A stretch of 5,629 nt of DNA from the NCBI GenBank assembly GCA_900550965.1, contig URUC01000106.1, positions 1-5,629 on the forward strand, read 5' to 3'. Of this stretch, positions 1 through 5,500 are shown piece by piece. Numbering within the stretch: the stretch's first letter is position 1; every line of letters starts with the position of its first letter. Under the pieces are notes generated by a model, which saw only the letters and a list, made by a program, of their open reading frames with translations, ran no database searches and was not told where the DNA came from. The position numbers and the translations under genes are program-made. Source of the stretch: an uncultured Collinsella sp. GTDB lineage: Bacteria; Actinomycetota; Coriobacteriia; Coriobacteriales; Coriobacteriaceae.

Positions 1-55
1 TCCCAGCTATGGGGGCCTTTCATTTTTGGGCCCATCGCAGAGGGATTCGAACCCG
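1..55. repeat. 55-bp direct repeat, copy A (window edge)
   Basis: Positions 1-55 are identical to 186-240, base for base, and diverge right after 55 (A here, C at 241). The copy may continue to the left beyond the window. It contains ATGGG and CCCAT arms at 9-13 and 30-34, which could form a short hairpin around a T-rich loop. It also contains AGGGATTCGAACCC at 41-54; read on the minus strand this is GGGTTCGAATCCCT, like the T-arm of a tRNA. No complete tRNA cloverleaf (acceptor, D-arm, anticodon arm) can be built from the neighbouring bases, so I do not call a tRNA. Confidence 0.9.
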
Positions 56-185
56 AAAGGATGCGGAGCTGAGGAAACGCGAAGCGTTTTCCAGCGCAGC
101 ACGCGAGGGCCGTAGGCCCGAAGCGAGAGCGGACGGCGTCAGCCGCACGCGACATCCCTCATCGCCCACCACTGATTTGATAGGC
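56..185. repeat. Spacer between 55-bp repeats with three GC-rich hairpins
   Basis: This 130-bp stretch separates the two direct repeats and gives a repeat-to-repeat offset of 185 bp. It contains three short dyads in a row: 73-92 (GGAAACGC, loop GAA, GCGTTTTCC with one bulged T), 107-119 (GGGCC, loop GTA, GGCCC) and 134-145 (CGGC, loop GTCA, GCCG). An 8-bp direct repeat GCACGCGA occurs at 99-106 and 145-152. Open frames run through it on both strands (9-287 plus, 20-388 minus), but they translate the repeats in shifted frames and look spurious. The pattern suggests a non-coding dispersed repeat unit, which is an inference. Confidence 0.55.
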
Positions 186-240
186 TCCCAGCTATGGGGG
201 CCTTTCATTTTTGGGCCCATCGCAGAGGGATTCGAACCCG
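186..240. repeat. 55-bp direct repeat, copy B
   Basis: This is the second, complete copy of the repeat at 1-55, with no mismatch. It has the same hairpin-forming arms and the same T-arm-like motif, AGGGATTCGAACCC at 226-239. Just beyond it (241-270) the sequence differs from what follows copy A, so the unit ends sharply at 240. Two identical copies with different flanks mean recent duplication, recombination or a dispersed repeat family under homogenisation. The sequence alone does not decide which. Confidence 0.9.
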
Positions 241-278
241 CCAGCACGTCTGTCACAAAGGCCGTGGCCAGAAAATGG

Positions 279-467
279 CAAAAATGAGTACTGCTACCTT
301 GCTTACAACATGTCAGAAGATAATATTTGCTTAAGTTACGCAACATATGTCCATTATAAGGACTAGCAATTGGATCAAAATCGTACATTCATCGCCATTT
401 CGACTAGCTATCTGGCCTTATTAGTCCAAAATTGCTGTTACCAAATCGGTAACAGTACTCATATTTG
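279..467. repeat. Segment bounded by 20-bp imperfect inverted repeats
   Basis: The left arm at 279-298 reads CAAAAATGAGTACTGCTACC. The right arm at 448-467, read on the minus strand, is CAAATATGAGTACTGTTACC, so 18 of 20 positions match. The arms enclose 149 bp that are AT-rich and have no credible coding frame. The geometry resembles the terminal inverted repeats of a small non-autonomous element. I see no target-site duplication next to either arm, so a mobile origin is only a possibility; a paired regulatory or transcription-end structure is another. The right arm overlaps the hairpin at 435-455. Confidence 0.45.
435..455 (-). terminator. Hairpin, weak candidate terminator downstream of argD
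   Basis: The dyad has perfect 8-bp arms, CTGTTACC and GGTAACAG, around a 5-base loop. Read on the minus strand, the direction of the arg operon, it is followed by CAATTTTGG, a short U-run. On the plus strand the T6 run at 471-476 is 16 bases away. The stem is only half G/C and the U-run is short, so this would be a weak intrinsic terminator at best, about 140 bp past the argD stop codon. It could equally be a protein-binding dyad. Confidence 0.35.
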
Positions 468-479
468 ATGTTTTTTGAC

Positions 480-533
480 CAGCAGGTCTCCCCGCCTTAG
501 CAAATCTAAGGCAAAACGGGCTCCAGACCGCTG
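480..533. other. Long interrupted hairpin, structured element of unknown role
   Basis: Four nested paired segments close on each other: CAGC 480-483 with GCTG 530-533, GGTCT 485-489 with AGACC 525-529, CCCG 491-494 with CGGG 517-520, and CCTTAG 495-500 with CTAAGG 506-511, closing a 5-base loop. That gives 19 base pairs interrupted by small bulges (A484; C490 opposite CTCC 521-524; CAAAA 512-516 on one side only). Neither side carries the T-run expected of a terminator: on the minus strand the 3' side is A-rich. It may be a structured RNA, the end of the argD transcript, or part of a dispersed repeat. I do not recognise a known RNA family. Confidence 0.5.
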
Positions 534-537
534 AATC

Positions 538-553
538 GTGCCGCATATGGCAC
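538..553. other. Short hairpin after argD
   Basis: GTGCC at 538-542 can pair with GGCAC at 549-553 around a 6-base loop. It lies about 45 bp past the argD stop codon and has no T-run on either strand, so it does not meet the form of an intrinsic terminator. It may help protect the 3' end of the operon mRNA together with the larger hairpin at 480-533; that is inference only. Confidence 0.3.
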
Positions 554-597
554 GTCCACAGTCCGGAACCCGGTTCAAATTGAGTTATTGCGCCGCG

Positions 598-1881
598 TTA
601 GCCCAAGACACCCGACAGAATCTCGATCAGGCTGTCCACGTCGGCTTCTTCGCAGACAAGTGGCGGCAGGAAACGCAGCGTATGCGCACCTGTAGCGTTG
701 GTCACGGCACCGGCGGTCAGCGCGCGGGCAACAACATCATGCGCGTCGCCCGCGGCATCATCCAAATCACAGCCGAGCATCAAGCCGCGGCCACGTACCT
801 CGGTCACGTGCGGCAGCTTGGCGAGCTTTGCCTCCATATAGGCACCCACCTTGGCAGCATGGTCGGCATAATCGCCGCGCACGAGCGCGGAGAGCGTCGC
901 GGCGCACGCCGCGACGGCCAAGCAGCTACCGCCAAAGGTCGAGCCGTGGTCGCCCGGCTTAAACACGTCGGCAATCTCCTTCTTTGCCACGACGGCACCC
1001 ATGGGCACGCCATCAGCAATGCCCTTGGCAAGGCTCATGATGTCGGGTTCCACGCCATAGGTTTGGAATGCAAACGGCTTGCCGGAGCGGAAGATGCCGC
1101 ACTGGACCTCGTCGGCGATAAGCACGGCGCCCACTTCGTGTGCCAGGTCGCGCGCTGCCGCCATAAACTCCTCGGTCATGGGGTGCACACCACTCTCGCC
1201 CTGGATCGGCTCGAGCATCACGGCACAAATTTCGCTCCCCAGCTGCCTGAAGATCGCACGCAGTTCATCGATATCGTTGGGCGTGCAGGCCACAAAGCCA
1301 CCCGGCAGCGGGCGGAAACTATCCTGCAGCCAATCCTGCATAGTGGCGGCAATGGTCTCGAGCGTACGGCCGTGGAAGCCGCCGCGCATGCACACGATAG
1401 TGTTGCCGCCGTTACCGGCACGCTTGGCGTACAGGCGCGCGAGCTTCATCGAGCCCTCGTTGGCCTCGGCGCCGGAGTTGGCAAAGAAGGTCTCCCAAAC
1501 CTGCTCATCCGCAGCCGGGGCACCAAGAGCAGCTGCCGTGGTCTCATCGCCGGCGACAATGGCATCGGCAAGCACGCGCGCACCATCTACGTTGTCGTTA
1601 GCAAGCTTGGACAGCAGCGCCGCGACCTGTCCACGCTGCTCGATGTAGAAGTAATTGGAGACATGCATGAGCTTTTTGGTCTGTGCCTCGAGCGCCGAGA
1701 GCACAGCCGGGTCGCCATGACCTAGGCTGCACACGCCGATGCCGGCAAGAAAGTCGAGGTACTCACGACCATCGTCGCCGGTGAGCTTCATGCCGTGACC
1801 CTCGACAAACTCGACCGGAGAGCGGCCAAAGGTATGCATAACGTAATGGGATTCAAGCGATTGCTGAGCTGCAAGTGACAT
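598..1881 (-). CDS. argD: Acetylornithine aminotransferase (PLP-dependent, class III)
   Basis: This cytosolic enzyme transfers an amino group from glutamate to N-acetylglutamate semialdehyde, making N-acetylornithine; family members can also act on the succinyl-diaminopimelate precursor of lysine synthesis. At 427 residues it is slightly longer than the usual 390-410. Family motifs appear in order: NSGAEANE at 135-142 (cofactor phosphate binding), FHGRT at 169-173, EPIQGESG at 224-231, ADEVQCG at 256-262 (the Asp contacts the pyridine ring), and SLAKG at 283-287 with Lys286 as the expected Schiff-base lysine, followed by STFGG at 314-318. Residues about 95-127 look like an insertion before NSGAEANE. 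The ATG at 1881 is preceded by GAAAGG six bases upstream. It lies 69 bp after argB and is the last gene of the operon seen here. Identity is firm; the exact substrate range is inferred from context. Confidence 0.96.
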   Translation of the reverse strand: MSLAAQQSLESHYVMHTFGRSPVEFVEGHGMKLTGDDGREYLDFLAGIGVCSLGHGDPAVLSALEAQTKKLMHVSNYFYIEQRGQVAALLSKLANDNVDGARVLADAIVAGDETTAAALGAPAADEQVWETFFANSGAEANEGSMKLARLYAKRAGNGGNTIVCMRGGFHGRTLETIAATMQDWLQDSFRPLPGGFVACTPNDIDELRAIFRQLGSEICAVMLEPIQGESGVHPMTEEFMAAARDLAHEVGAVLIADEVQCGIFRSGKPFAFQTYGVEPDIMSLAKGIADGVPMGAVVAKKEIADVFKPGDHGSTFGGSCLAVAACAATLSALVRGDYADHAAKVGAYMEAKLAKLPHVTEVRGRGLMLGCDLDDAAGDAHDVVARALTAGAVTNATGAHTLRFLPPLVCEEADVDSLIEILSGVLG

Positions 1882-1887
1882 GGGATG

Positions 1888-1893
1888 CCTTTC
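1888..1893 (-). promoter_or_regulatory. argD ribosome binding site
   Basis: On the minus strand GAAAGG lies six bases before the ATG at 1881. It supports this start, which also places the N-terminus where ArgD proteins normally begin. Confidence 0.6.
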
Positions 1894-1898
1894 GTTGA

Positions 1899-1912
1899 GC
1901 GCCGGACGGCGC
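1899..1912 (-). other. GC-rich hairpin in the argB-argD gap
   Basis: GCGCC at 1899-1903 and GGCGC at 1908-1912 can form a compact 5-bp stem with a four-base loop just upstream of the argD ribosome binding site. No T-run follows, so it is not a terminator. It might influence mRNA cleavage or argD translation; short GC-rich dyads also arise by chance at this base composition. Confidence 0.3.
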
Positions 1913-1950
1913 AGGCCTATGGGTGCAGAAATGGGGCGGCTGAGGGTCAG

Positions 1951-2931
1951 TTAGACCGTCTGAAGCTTCTCGACCTCGTCGAGGTTCTCGGTCAGACGCG
2001 CAGCAAACGTCGAAAGCTGATGCGGATGCGTATCGAACTCGTAAGCCGTCTCGGTGGAATGGATCACGGTGCCGACGCCGGCATCGGTCAGCAGCTCCAG
2101 CAGCAGCGAATGCGGCGTGGTGCCGTTGATGATGTGAGCGCGAAATACGCCGCCGGCAAGCGCATCGACGGCCGCGTGCAGCTTGGGAATCATGCCCTTA
2201 TCGACCTCGCCGCCGTAGAGCATTTCGTTAACCTCGTCGAGTGTTAGGTTGGAGATGAGTGAGTCTTTATCGCTAAAGTCCTTGTACAGGCCGTCGACGT
2301 CGGTCAAAAAGATCGCCTTGTGCGCGTGGAGCGCTGCCGCAACGGCACCGGCGGCGGTATCGGCGTTGATGTTGAAGAAACCGCCGTCCTCCCCCGCCGC
2401 GACGGTAGCGATGACGGGGATGTACTCGCTATCGAGTAAGCGCTCGATATAGTCGGTGTTGACGTGCGTCACTTTGCCCACGCGACCGAGCTCGGGGTCG
2501 AGCGGCTCGGCGATGAGCGTGCCGGCATCGCTGCCCGACACGCCCACGGCCAGGTTGCCGTGGTGGTTGATGGCAGCAACCAGCTCCTGGTTAACCTTGC
2601 CGCCCAGCACCTCGCGCACGATATCCATCGTCGCCGGCGTGGTCACGCGCTGGCCGTTCTTAAACTCGACGGGAATATCGTAATGGCTCAGCGCCTCGTT
2701 AATAGCCTTGCCGCCGCCGTGCACGATGACGGGGCGCATACCGATGATCTTGAGCAAAACGATGTCGCTCATCACGTCGCGGCGCAGCTGCTCATCAACC
2801 ATGGCGGCTCCGCCATATTTGATAACAACCGTCTTGCCGGTCAGGTTCTTAATCCACGGCAGCGCTTCGAACAGCAGCTGCGCGGTTGCTTCGTTGGATT
2901 CGCTCGAACGACAATCGCGTGCGAATTTCAT
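1951..2931 (-). CDS. argB: Acetylglutamate kinase, likely arginine-sensitive type
   Basis: This amino-acid-kinase-family enzyme phosphorylates N-acetylglutamate with ATP, the usual control point when acetyl groups are recycled by ArgJ. At 326 residues it is longer than the common 290-300. Visible motifs are IKYGG at 37-41 with catalytic Lys38, HGGG at 71-74, NGQRVT at 92-97 (Arg95 fits the substrate-binding Arg), NINAD at 187-191, TDVDGLY at 210-216 and GMIPK at 246-250 (Lys250 fits the second catalytic lysine). About 37 residues precede Lys38 and include LLFEALPWIKNLTGK, like the N-terminal helix of arginine-inhibited kinases such as that of Pseudomonas; GVGTVI at 285-290 matches their C-terminal region. 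Residues about 291-326 form an unusual tail. GAGG lies six bases before the ATG. It starts 81 bp after argJ. Confidence 0.97.
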   Translation of the reverse strand: MKFARDCRSSESNEATAQLLFEALPWIKNLTGKTVVIKYGGAAMVDEQLRRDVMSDIVLLKIIGMRPVIVHGGGKAINEALSHYDIPVEFKNGQRVTTPATMDIVREVLGGKVNQELVAAINHHGNLAVGVSGSDAGTLIAEPLDPELGRVGKVTHVNTDYIERLLDSEYIPVIATVAAGEDGGFFNINADTAAGAVAAALHAHKAIFLTDVDGLYKDFSDKDSLISNLTLDEVNEMLYGGEVDKGMIPKLHAAVDALAGGVFRAHIINGTTPHSLLLELLTDAGVGTVIHSTETAYEFDTHPHQLSTFAARLTENLDEVEKLQTV

Positions 2932-2937
2932 AATCTG

Positions 2938-2941
2938 CCTC
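2938..2941 (-). promoter_or_regulatory. argB ribosome binding site
   Basis: On the minus strand GAGG lies six bases before the ATG at 2931. An out-of-frame ATG at 2948-2950 lies just upstream, so this site helps fix the start. The ATG at 2931 is also the only one that leaves the complete family N-terminal helix. Confidence 0.55.
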
Positions 2942-3012
2942 GTCTTTCATATCGTTATCGCGCCGTGCTCCGCTGTCCGCAATCGCGGCAAGATGCGCAG
3001 CGTGCCCGGAAT

Positions 3013-4281
3013 CTAGGAACGGTAGTCGCCGTTGATGGAGATGTACTCATGCGTGAGGTCGCAGGTCCACACGGTCGTTGCCGCGTCGCCTGCGCCCAGG
3101 TCGGCCGAGATCACGATCTCGGGCGCCTCGAAACGTCGTAGAGCCTCGTCCTCGTCAAAGGGAACAGTCAGACCGTCGCGACAGACAGGCATGCCCATCA
3201 TGTCGATGGAAACGTCTTCCTGATTAAACTTCACGCCGCACTTGCCAAGCGCCATAGCAACGCGGCCCCAGTTGCAGTCGTGGCCGGCGATGCAGGTCTT
3301 AACGAGCGGCGAGTTGGCAACGGCACGGGCGGCGATATCGGCCTCCTCGTCGTTCACGGCGCCGGTAACGTTGACTGTAACAAGCTTGGATGCGCCCTCA
3401 CCATCGGCGGCAATATTGCGCGCCAGGCTCTCGCACACCTCGTGCACGGCAAATGCCAACTCGTCAAAAGCATCGGAGCCCTCGACGATAGGCTCGGCAT
3501 CTGCGGCAGCGGCACCGGAGGCAAGCATGATGCAGGTGTCGTTGGTCGAGGTGTCGGAATCGACCGTTACCTTGTTAAAGGTCTGCTTGACGGTCGAGAG
3601 CAGCAGGGCATGAAGTGCCGCCGGCTCGACGGGGGCATCGGTGGTGATAGCTGCGATCATGGTGGCCATGTTGGGCATGATCATACCCGAGCCCTTGCAC
3701 ATTCCGCCTACCGTATAGACATTGCTCGCATGACCCGCAGCCTCACTGACGTAGGACACGGCGTACTCCTTGGAGTGCGTGTCGGTCGTCATGATGGCGC
3801 GAGCGGCATCGGCGCCACCGTGGGCGGAGAGCGCCTCGTAGGCAGCAGGAATGGCGGTCTCAAACGTGTCGATCGGCAGAATCTGGCCAATCACACCCGT
3901 GGAGGCAATCAGAATCTGCTGAGGCTCGCAGCCGATGACCTGCGATGCGATGCTGCACGTCTCGCGCGCGCATGCAAGGCCGGTCTCACCCGTGGCGGCG
4001 TTGGCATTGCCAGAGTTGACCGAAATGCCGGCGATGATACCGTACCCCTTGTCGGTACCGCCCAGGTTGGCACGGCTCACCTGCACGGGCGCCGCGCAAA
4101 AGCGATTGGTGGTAAACACGCCAGCACCGGGACAGGGTTTATCGGGCACGACGAGCGCGTAATCCAGACGCTCGGGGTTCTTGCGGAACCCAGCGTGGAT
4201 GCCTGCAGCCTTAAAACCAGCCGCAGCCGTAACGCCACCCTCGACGGCGCGAATCTTGATATCAAACAGCTCGGTATTCAT
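3013..4281 (-). CDS. argJ: Glutamate N-acetyltransferase / ornithine acetyltransferase (ArgJ)
   Basis: ArgJ moves the acetyl group from N-acetylornithine to glutamate, releasing ornithine and regenerating N-acetylglutamate; bifunctional members also acetylate glutamate from acetyl-CoA. The 422-residue length is normal for the family. The protein is made as one chain that cuts itself into alpha and beta chains before a threonine. That site is visible in KGSGMIMPNMATM (196-208), with Thr207 as the expected nucleophile. Other family marks are ASTGVIG at 126-132 (oxyanion-hole Thr-Gly at 128-129), SDTSTNDT at 242-249, GEGASKL at 294-300, CNWGRVAMALG at 336-346 and the C-terminal THEYISINGDYRS. 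The ATG at 4281 has AAGGAG 11 bases upstream, a rather long spacing. It lies 134 bp after argC. Whether it is mono- or bifunctional cannot be told from sequence alone. Confidence 0.97.
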   Translation of the reverse strand: MNTELFDIKIRAVEGGVTAAAGFKAAGIHAGFRKNPERLDYALVVPDKPCPGAGVFTTNRFCAAPVQVSRANLGGTDKGYGIIAGISVNSGNANAATGETGLACARETCSIASQVIGCEPQQILIASTGVIGQILPIDTFETAIPAAYEALSAHGGADAARAIMTTDTHSKEYAVSYVSEAAGHASNVYTVGGMCKGSGMIMPNMATMIAAITTDAPVEPAALHALLLSTVKQTFNKVTVDSDTSTNDTCIMLASGAAAADAEPIVEGSDAFDELAFAVHEVCESLARNIAADGEGASKLVTVNVTGAVNDEEADIAARAVANSPLVKTCIAGHDCNWGRVAMALGKCGVKFNQEDVSIDMMGMPVCRDGLTVPFDEDEALRRFEAPEIVISADLGAGDAATTVWTCDLTHEYISINGDYRS

Positions 4282-4292
4282 CGTCTTTATGA

Positions 4293-4298
4293 CTCCTT
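4293..4298 (-). promoter_or_regulatory. argJ ribosome binding site
   Basis: On the minus strand AAGGAG lies 11 bases before the ATG at 4281. The motif is strong but the spacing is longer than for the other genes of the operon, which could lower argJ translation slightly. No closer alternative start fits the family N-terminus. Confidence 0.6.
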
Positions 4299-4374
4299 AT
4301 GTCAAACAAAAAACGGACATCGGTTGGTGCGCCATGCCAGTCGTGATCATGAGACCAGCTTAAGAGTGGCGCCC

Positions 4375-4413
4375 CATTCGATGCCCGACTACCAAATCGT
4401 TAACAATCGAATG
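4375..4413 (-). other. Inverted repeat directly after the argC stop codon
   Basis: CATTCGAT at 4375-4382 and ATCGAATG at 4406-4413 are perfect 8-bp complements separated by 23 bases. The outer arm ends two bases from the argC stop codon. On the minus strand the 3' side is GC-rich with no T-run, so it is not an intrinsic terminator. It may mark an mRNA processing or stability element between argC and argJ. The enclosed bases include a 16-mer that also occurs, with one mismatch, at 439-454. Confidence 0.4.
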
Positions 4414-4415
4414 TG

Positions 4416-5486
4416 CTACACCGGGCACGCCACTGTGGGCAAGCCTCGTCGCTCGTCAAAGCCAAAGACGATATTGGCGCACTGGACTGCTTGGCCCGCA
4501 GCGCCCTTGCACAAATTGTCGATAGCACCCGTCGCCACCAGCACGCCCGCGCGCTTGTTGAGCGCGAGGCCAATCTGGGCAGCGTTGGTGCCGACGACCG
4601 AAGCCGTCTTGGGCTGCTGGCCGGCATCGAGCACGCGCACAAAGGTGCGACCGGCGTAGAACTGCTTGTAATGGTCGACAACGTCCTCAAGGGTCAAGGT
4701 ATCGAGAGCCTGCGGCGTGAGCGGCAGCGTCACCGTGGAGAGCAGACCGCGCTTGAGCGGTGCCAGGTGCGGGGTAAAGACGACGCGATCGGTCAGGCCA
4801 AGGATTTGCTCAATCTCGGGCGTGTGGCGATGCTTGCCCACGCCGTAGGCCTCCAAGTTCTCGTCGGCGCTGCAAAAATGGGTGCGGGCGTTGCAGGACT
4901 TACCGGCGCCCGTCACGCCGCTAATGGCATCGACAATCACGGGGCCGTTCTCGGCCACCCAGCCCGCGCGCACGGCGGGCGCGGCGGCAAGGCTCGTTGC
5001 GGTGGGATAGCAACCGGCGCAGGCGACCAGCACGGATTTGCCGTCGGCATGGTCGGATGCGGCGGTCTCCAAGTCCTGGCAGAACAGCTCGGGCAGACCG
5101 AAGGCACGGGTCTTGAGCAGCTCGGGGCTCGTATGCTCGGCGGCATACCAAGCCTCAAAAACGGACGCGTCGTTCAGACGGTAGTCGGCCGAAAGATCAA
5201 AGCAGGAGACGCCCGATGCAAGCAGCGCGGGCACCTGTGCCATGGCAGCCGTGTGCGGCACGGCCAAAAAGACCGCGTCGCAGTTCTTGAGCTCAGGGGC
5301 ATCATGCGTCGTAAAGACAAGATCGCTTACGCCGGTGAAGCTCGGGTGCACCGCAGACAACGGCTGGCCGGCATCGGCGTTGGACGTAATGGCAGCAAGT
5401 TCAAACTCGGGATGACCGAGGACGAGGCGAATGAGCTCGGCTCCGGCATATCCAGCCGCGCCGACGATTCCAACCTTCAAAGACAT
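4416..5486 (-). CDS. argC: N-acetyl-gamma-glutamyl-phosphate reductase
   Basis: This cytosolic enzyme reduces N-acetylglutamyl phosphate with NADPH to N-acetylglutamate semialdehyde, the step after ArgB. The 356 residues are close to the family norm of about 345. The N-terminal nucleotide-binding loop is GAAGYAGAELIRL at 9-21 with Gly9, Gly12 and Gly15. The active-site cysteine is Cys159 in ACAGCYPTA (155-163), and KHRHTPEIEQ at 218-227 carries the conserved histidines. AVPHTAAM at 75-82 and CKGAAGQAVQ at 326-335 are also typical. The residues before Gly-Cys are usually Asn-Pro or Val-Pro; here they are Cys156 and Ala157, a variant that leaves the catalytic Cys intact. The ATG at 5486 has AAGGAG six bases upstream. 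It is the first gene of the operon, just downstream of the ArgR-like operators. Confidence 0.97.
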   Translation of the reverse strand: MSLKVGIVGAAGYAGAELIRLVLGHPEFELAAITSNADAGQPLSAVHPSFTGVSDLVFTTHDAPELKNCDAVFLAVPHTAAMAQVPALLASGVSCFDLSADYRLNDASVFEAWYAAEHTSPELLKTRAFGLPELFCQDLETAASDHADGKSVLVACAGCYPTATSLAAAPAVRAGWVAENGPVIVDAISGVTGAGKSCNARTHFCSADENLEAYGVGKHRHTPEIEQILGLTDRVVFTPHLAPLKRGLLSTVTLPLTPQALDTLTLEDVVDHYKQFYAGRTFVRVLDAGQQPKTASVVGTNAAQIGLALNKRAGVLVATGAIDNLCKGAAGQAVQCANIVFGFDERRGLPTVACPV

Positions 5487-5492
5487 ATCAGA

Positions 5493-5498
5493 CTCCTT
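5493..5498 (-). promoter_or_regulatory. argC ribosome binding site
   Basis: On the minus strand AAGGAG lies six bases before the ATG at 5486, the best-spaced ribosome binding site in the operon. Only two bases separate it from the leader hairpin at 5501-5532, so folding or unfolding of that hairpin could affect access to it. Confidence 0.75.
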
Positions 5499-5500
5499 GT

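Noticed and set aside
1..240. A CRISPR array, suggested by repeats with a spacer
   Set aside because: There are only two repeats of 55 bp with a 130-bp spacer, unlike the short regular units of CRISPR arrays, and no cas gene is nearby.
215..330. A tRNA gene on the minus strand, suggested by GGGTTCGAATCCC
   Set aside because: Only the T-arm-like part is present, and even its outer stem pairs are imperfect. No acceptor stem, D-arm or anticodon arm can be folded from the adjoining bases.
20..388. A 122-codon minus-strand frame (and a 92-codon plus-strand frame at 9-287) in the repeat block
   Set aside because: Both translate the 55-bp repeats and the hairpin spacer, reading the two copies in different frames because the 185-bp offset is not a multiple of three. 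There is no convincing ribosome binding site or domain.
475..503. A plus-strand promoter with TTGACC and TAGCAA at 17-bp spacing
   Set aside because: The -10 matches consensus at only three of six positions and overlaps the long hairpin, and no plus-strand gene follows.
538..1725. A 395-codon open frame on the plus strand opposite argD
   Set aside because: It is the antisense shadow of a GC-rich gene with clear family motifs on the other strand. Its translation is rich in His, Arg and Gly with no recognisable domain.
4302..4307. TTGACA-like -35 box in the argC-argJ gap as an internal promoter
   Set aside because: A -10 at normal spacing would fall on the argJ start codon, so it could not drive a leadered transcript. 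There is no good TATAAT match.
3280..4659. A 459-codon open frame on the plus strand opposite argJ and the end of argC
   Set aside because: It runs across two well-supported minus-strand genes and their gap, and its translation shows no family motif. Long antisense frames are expected with this codon bias.
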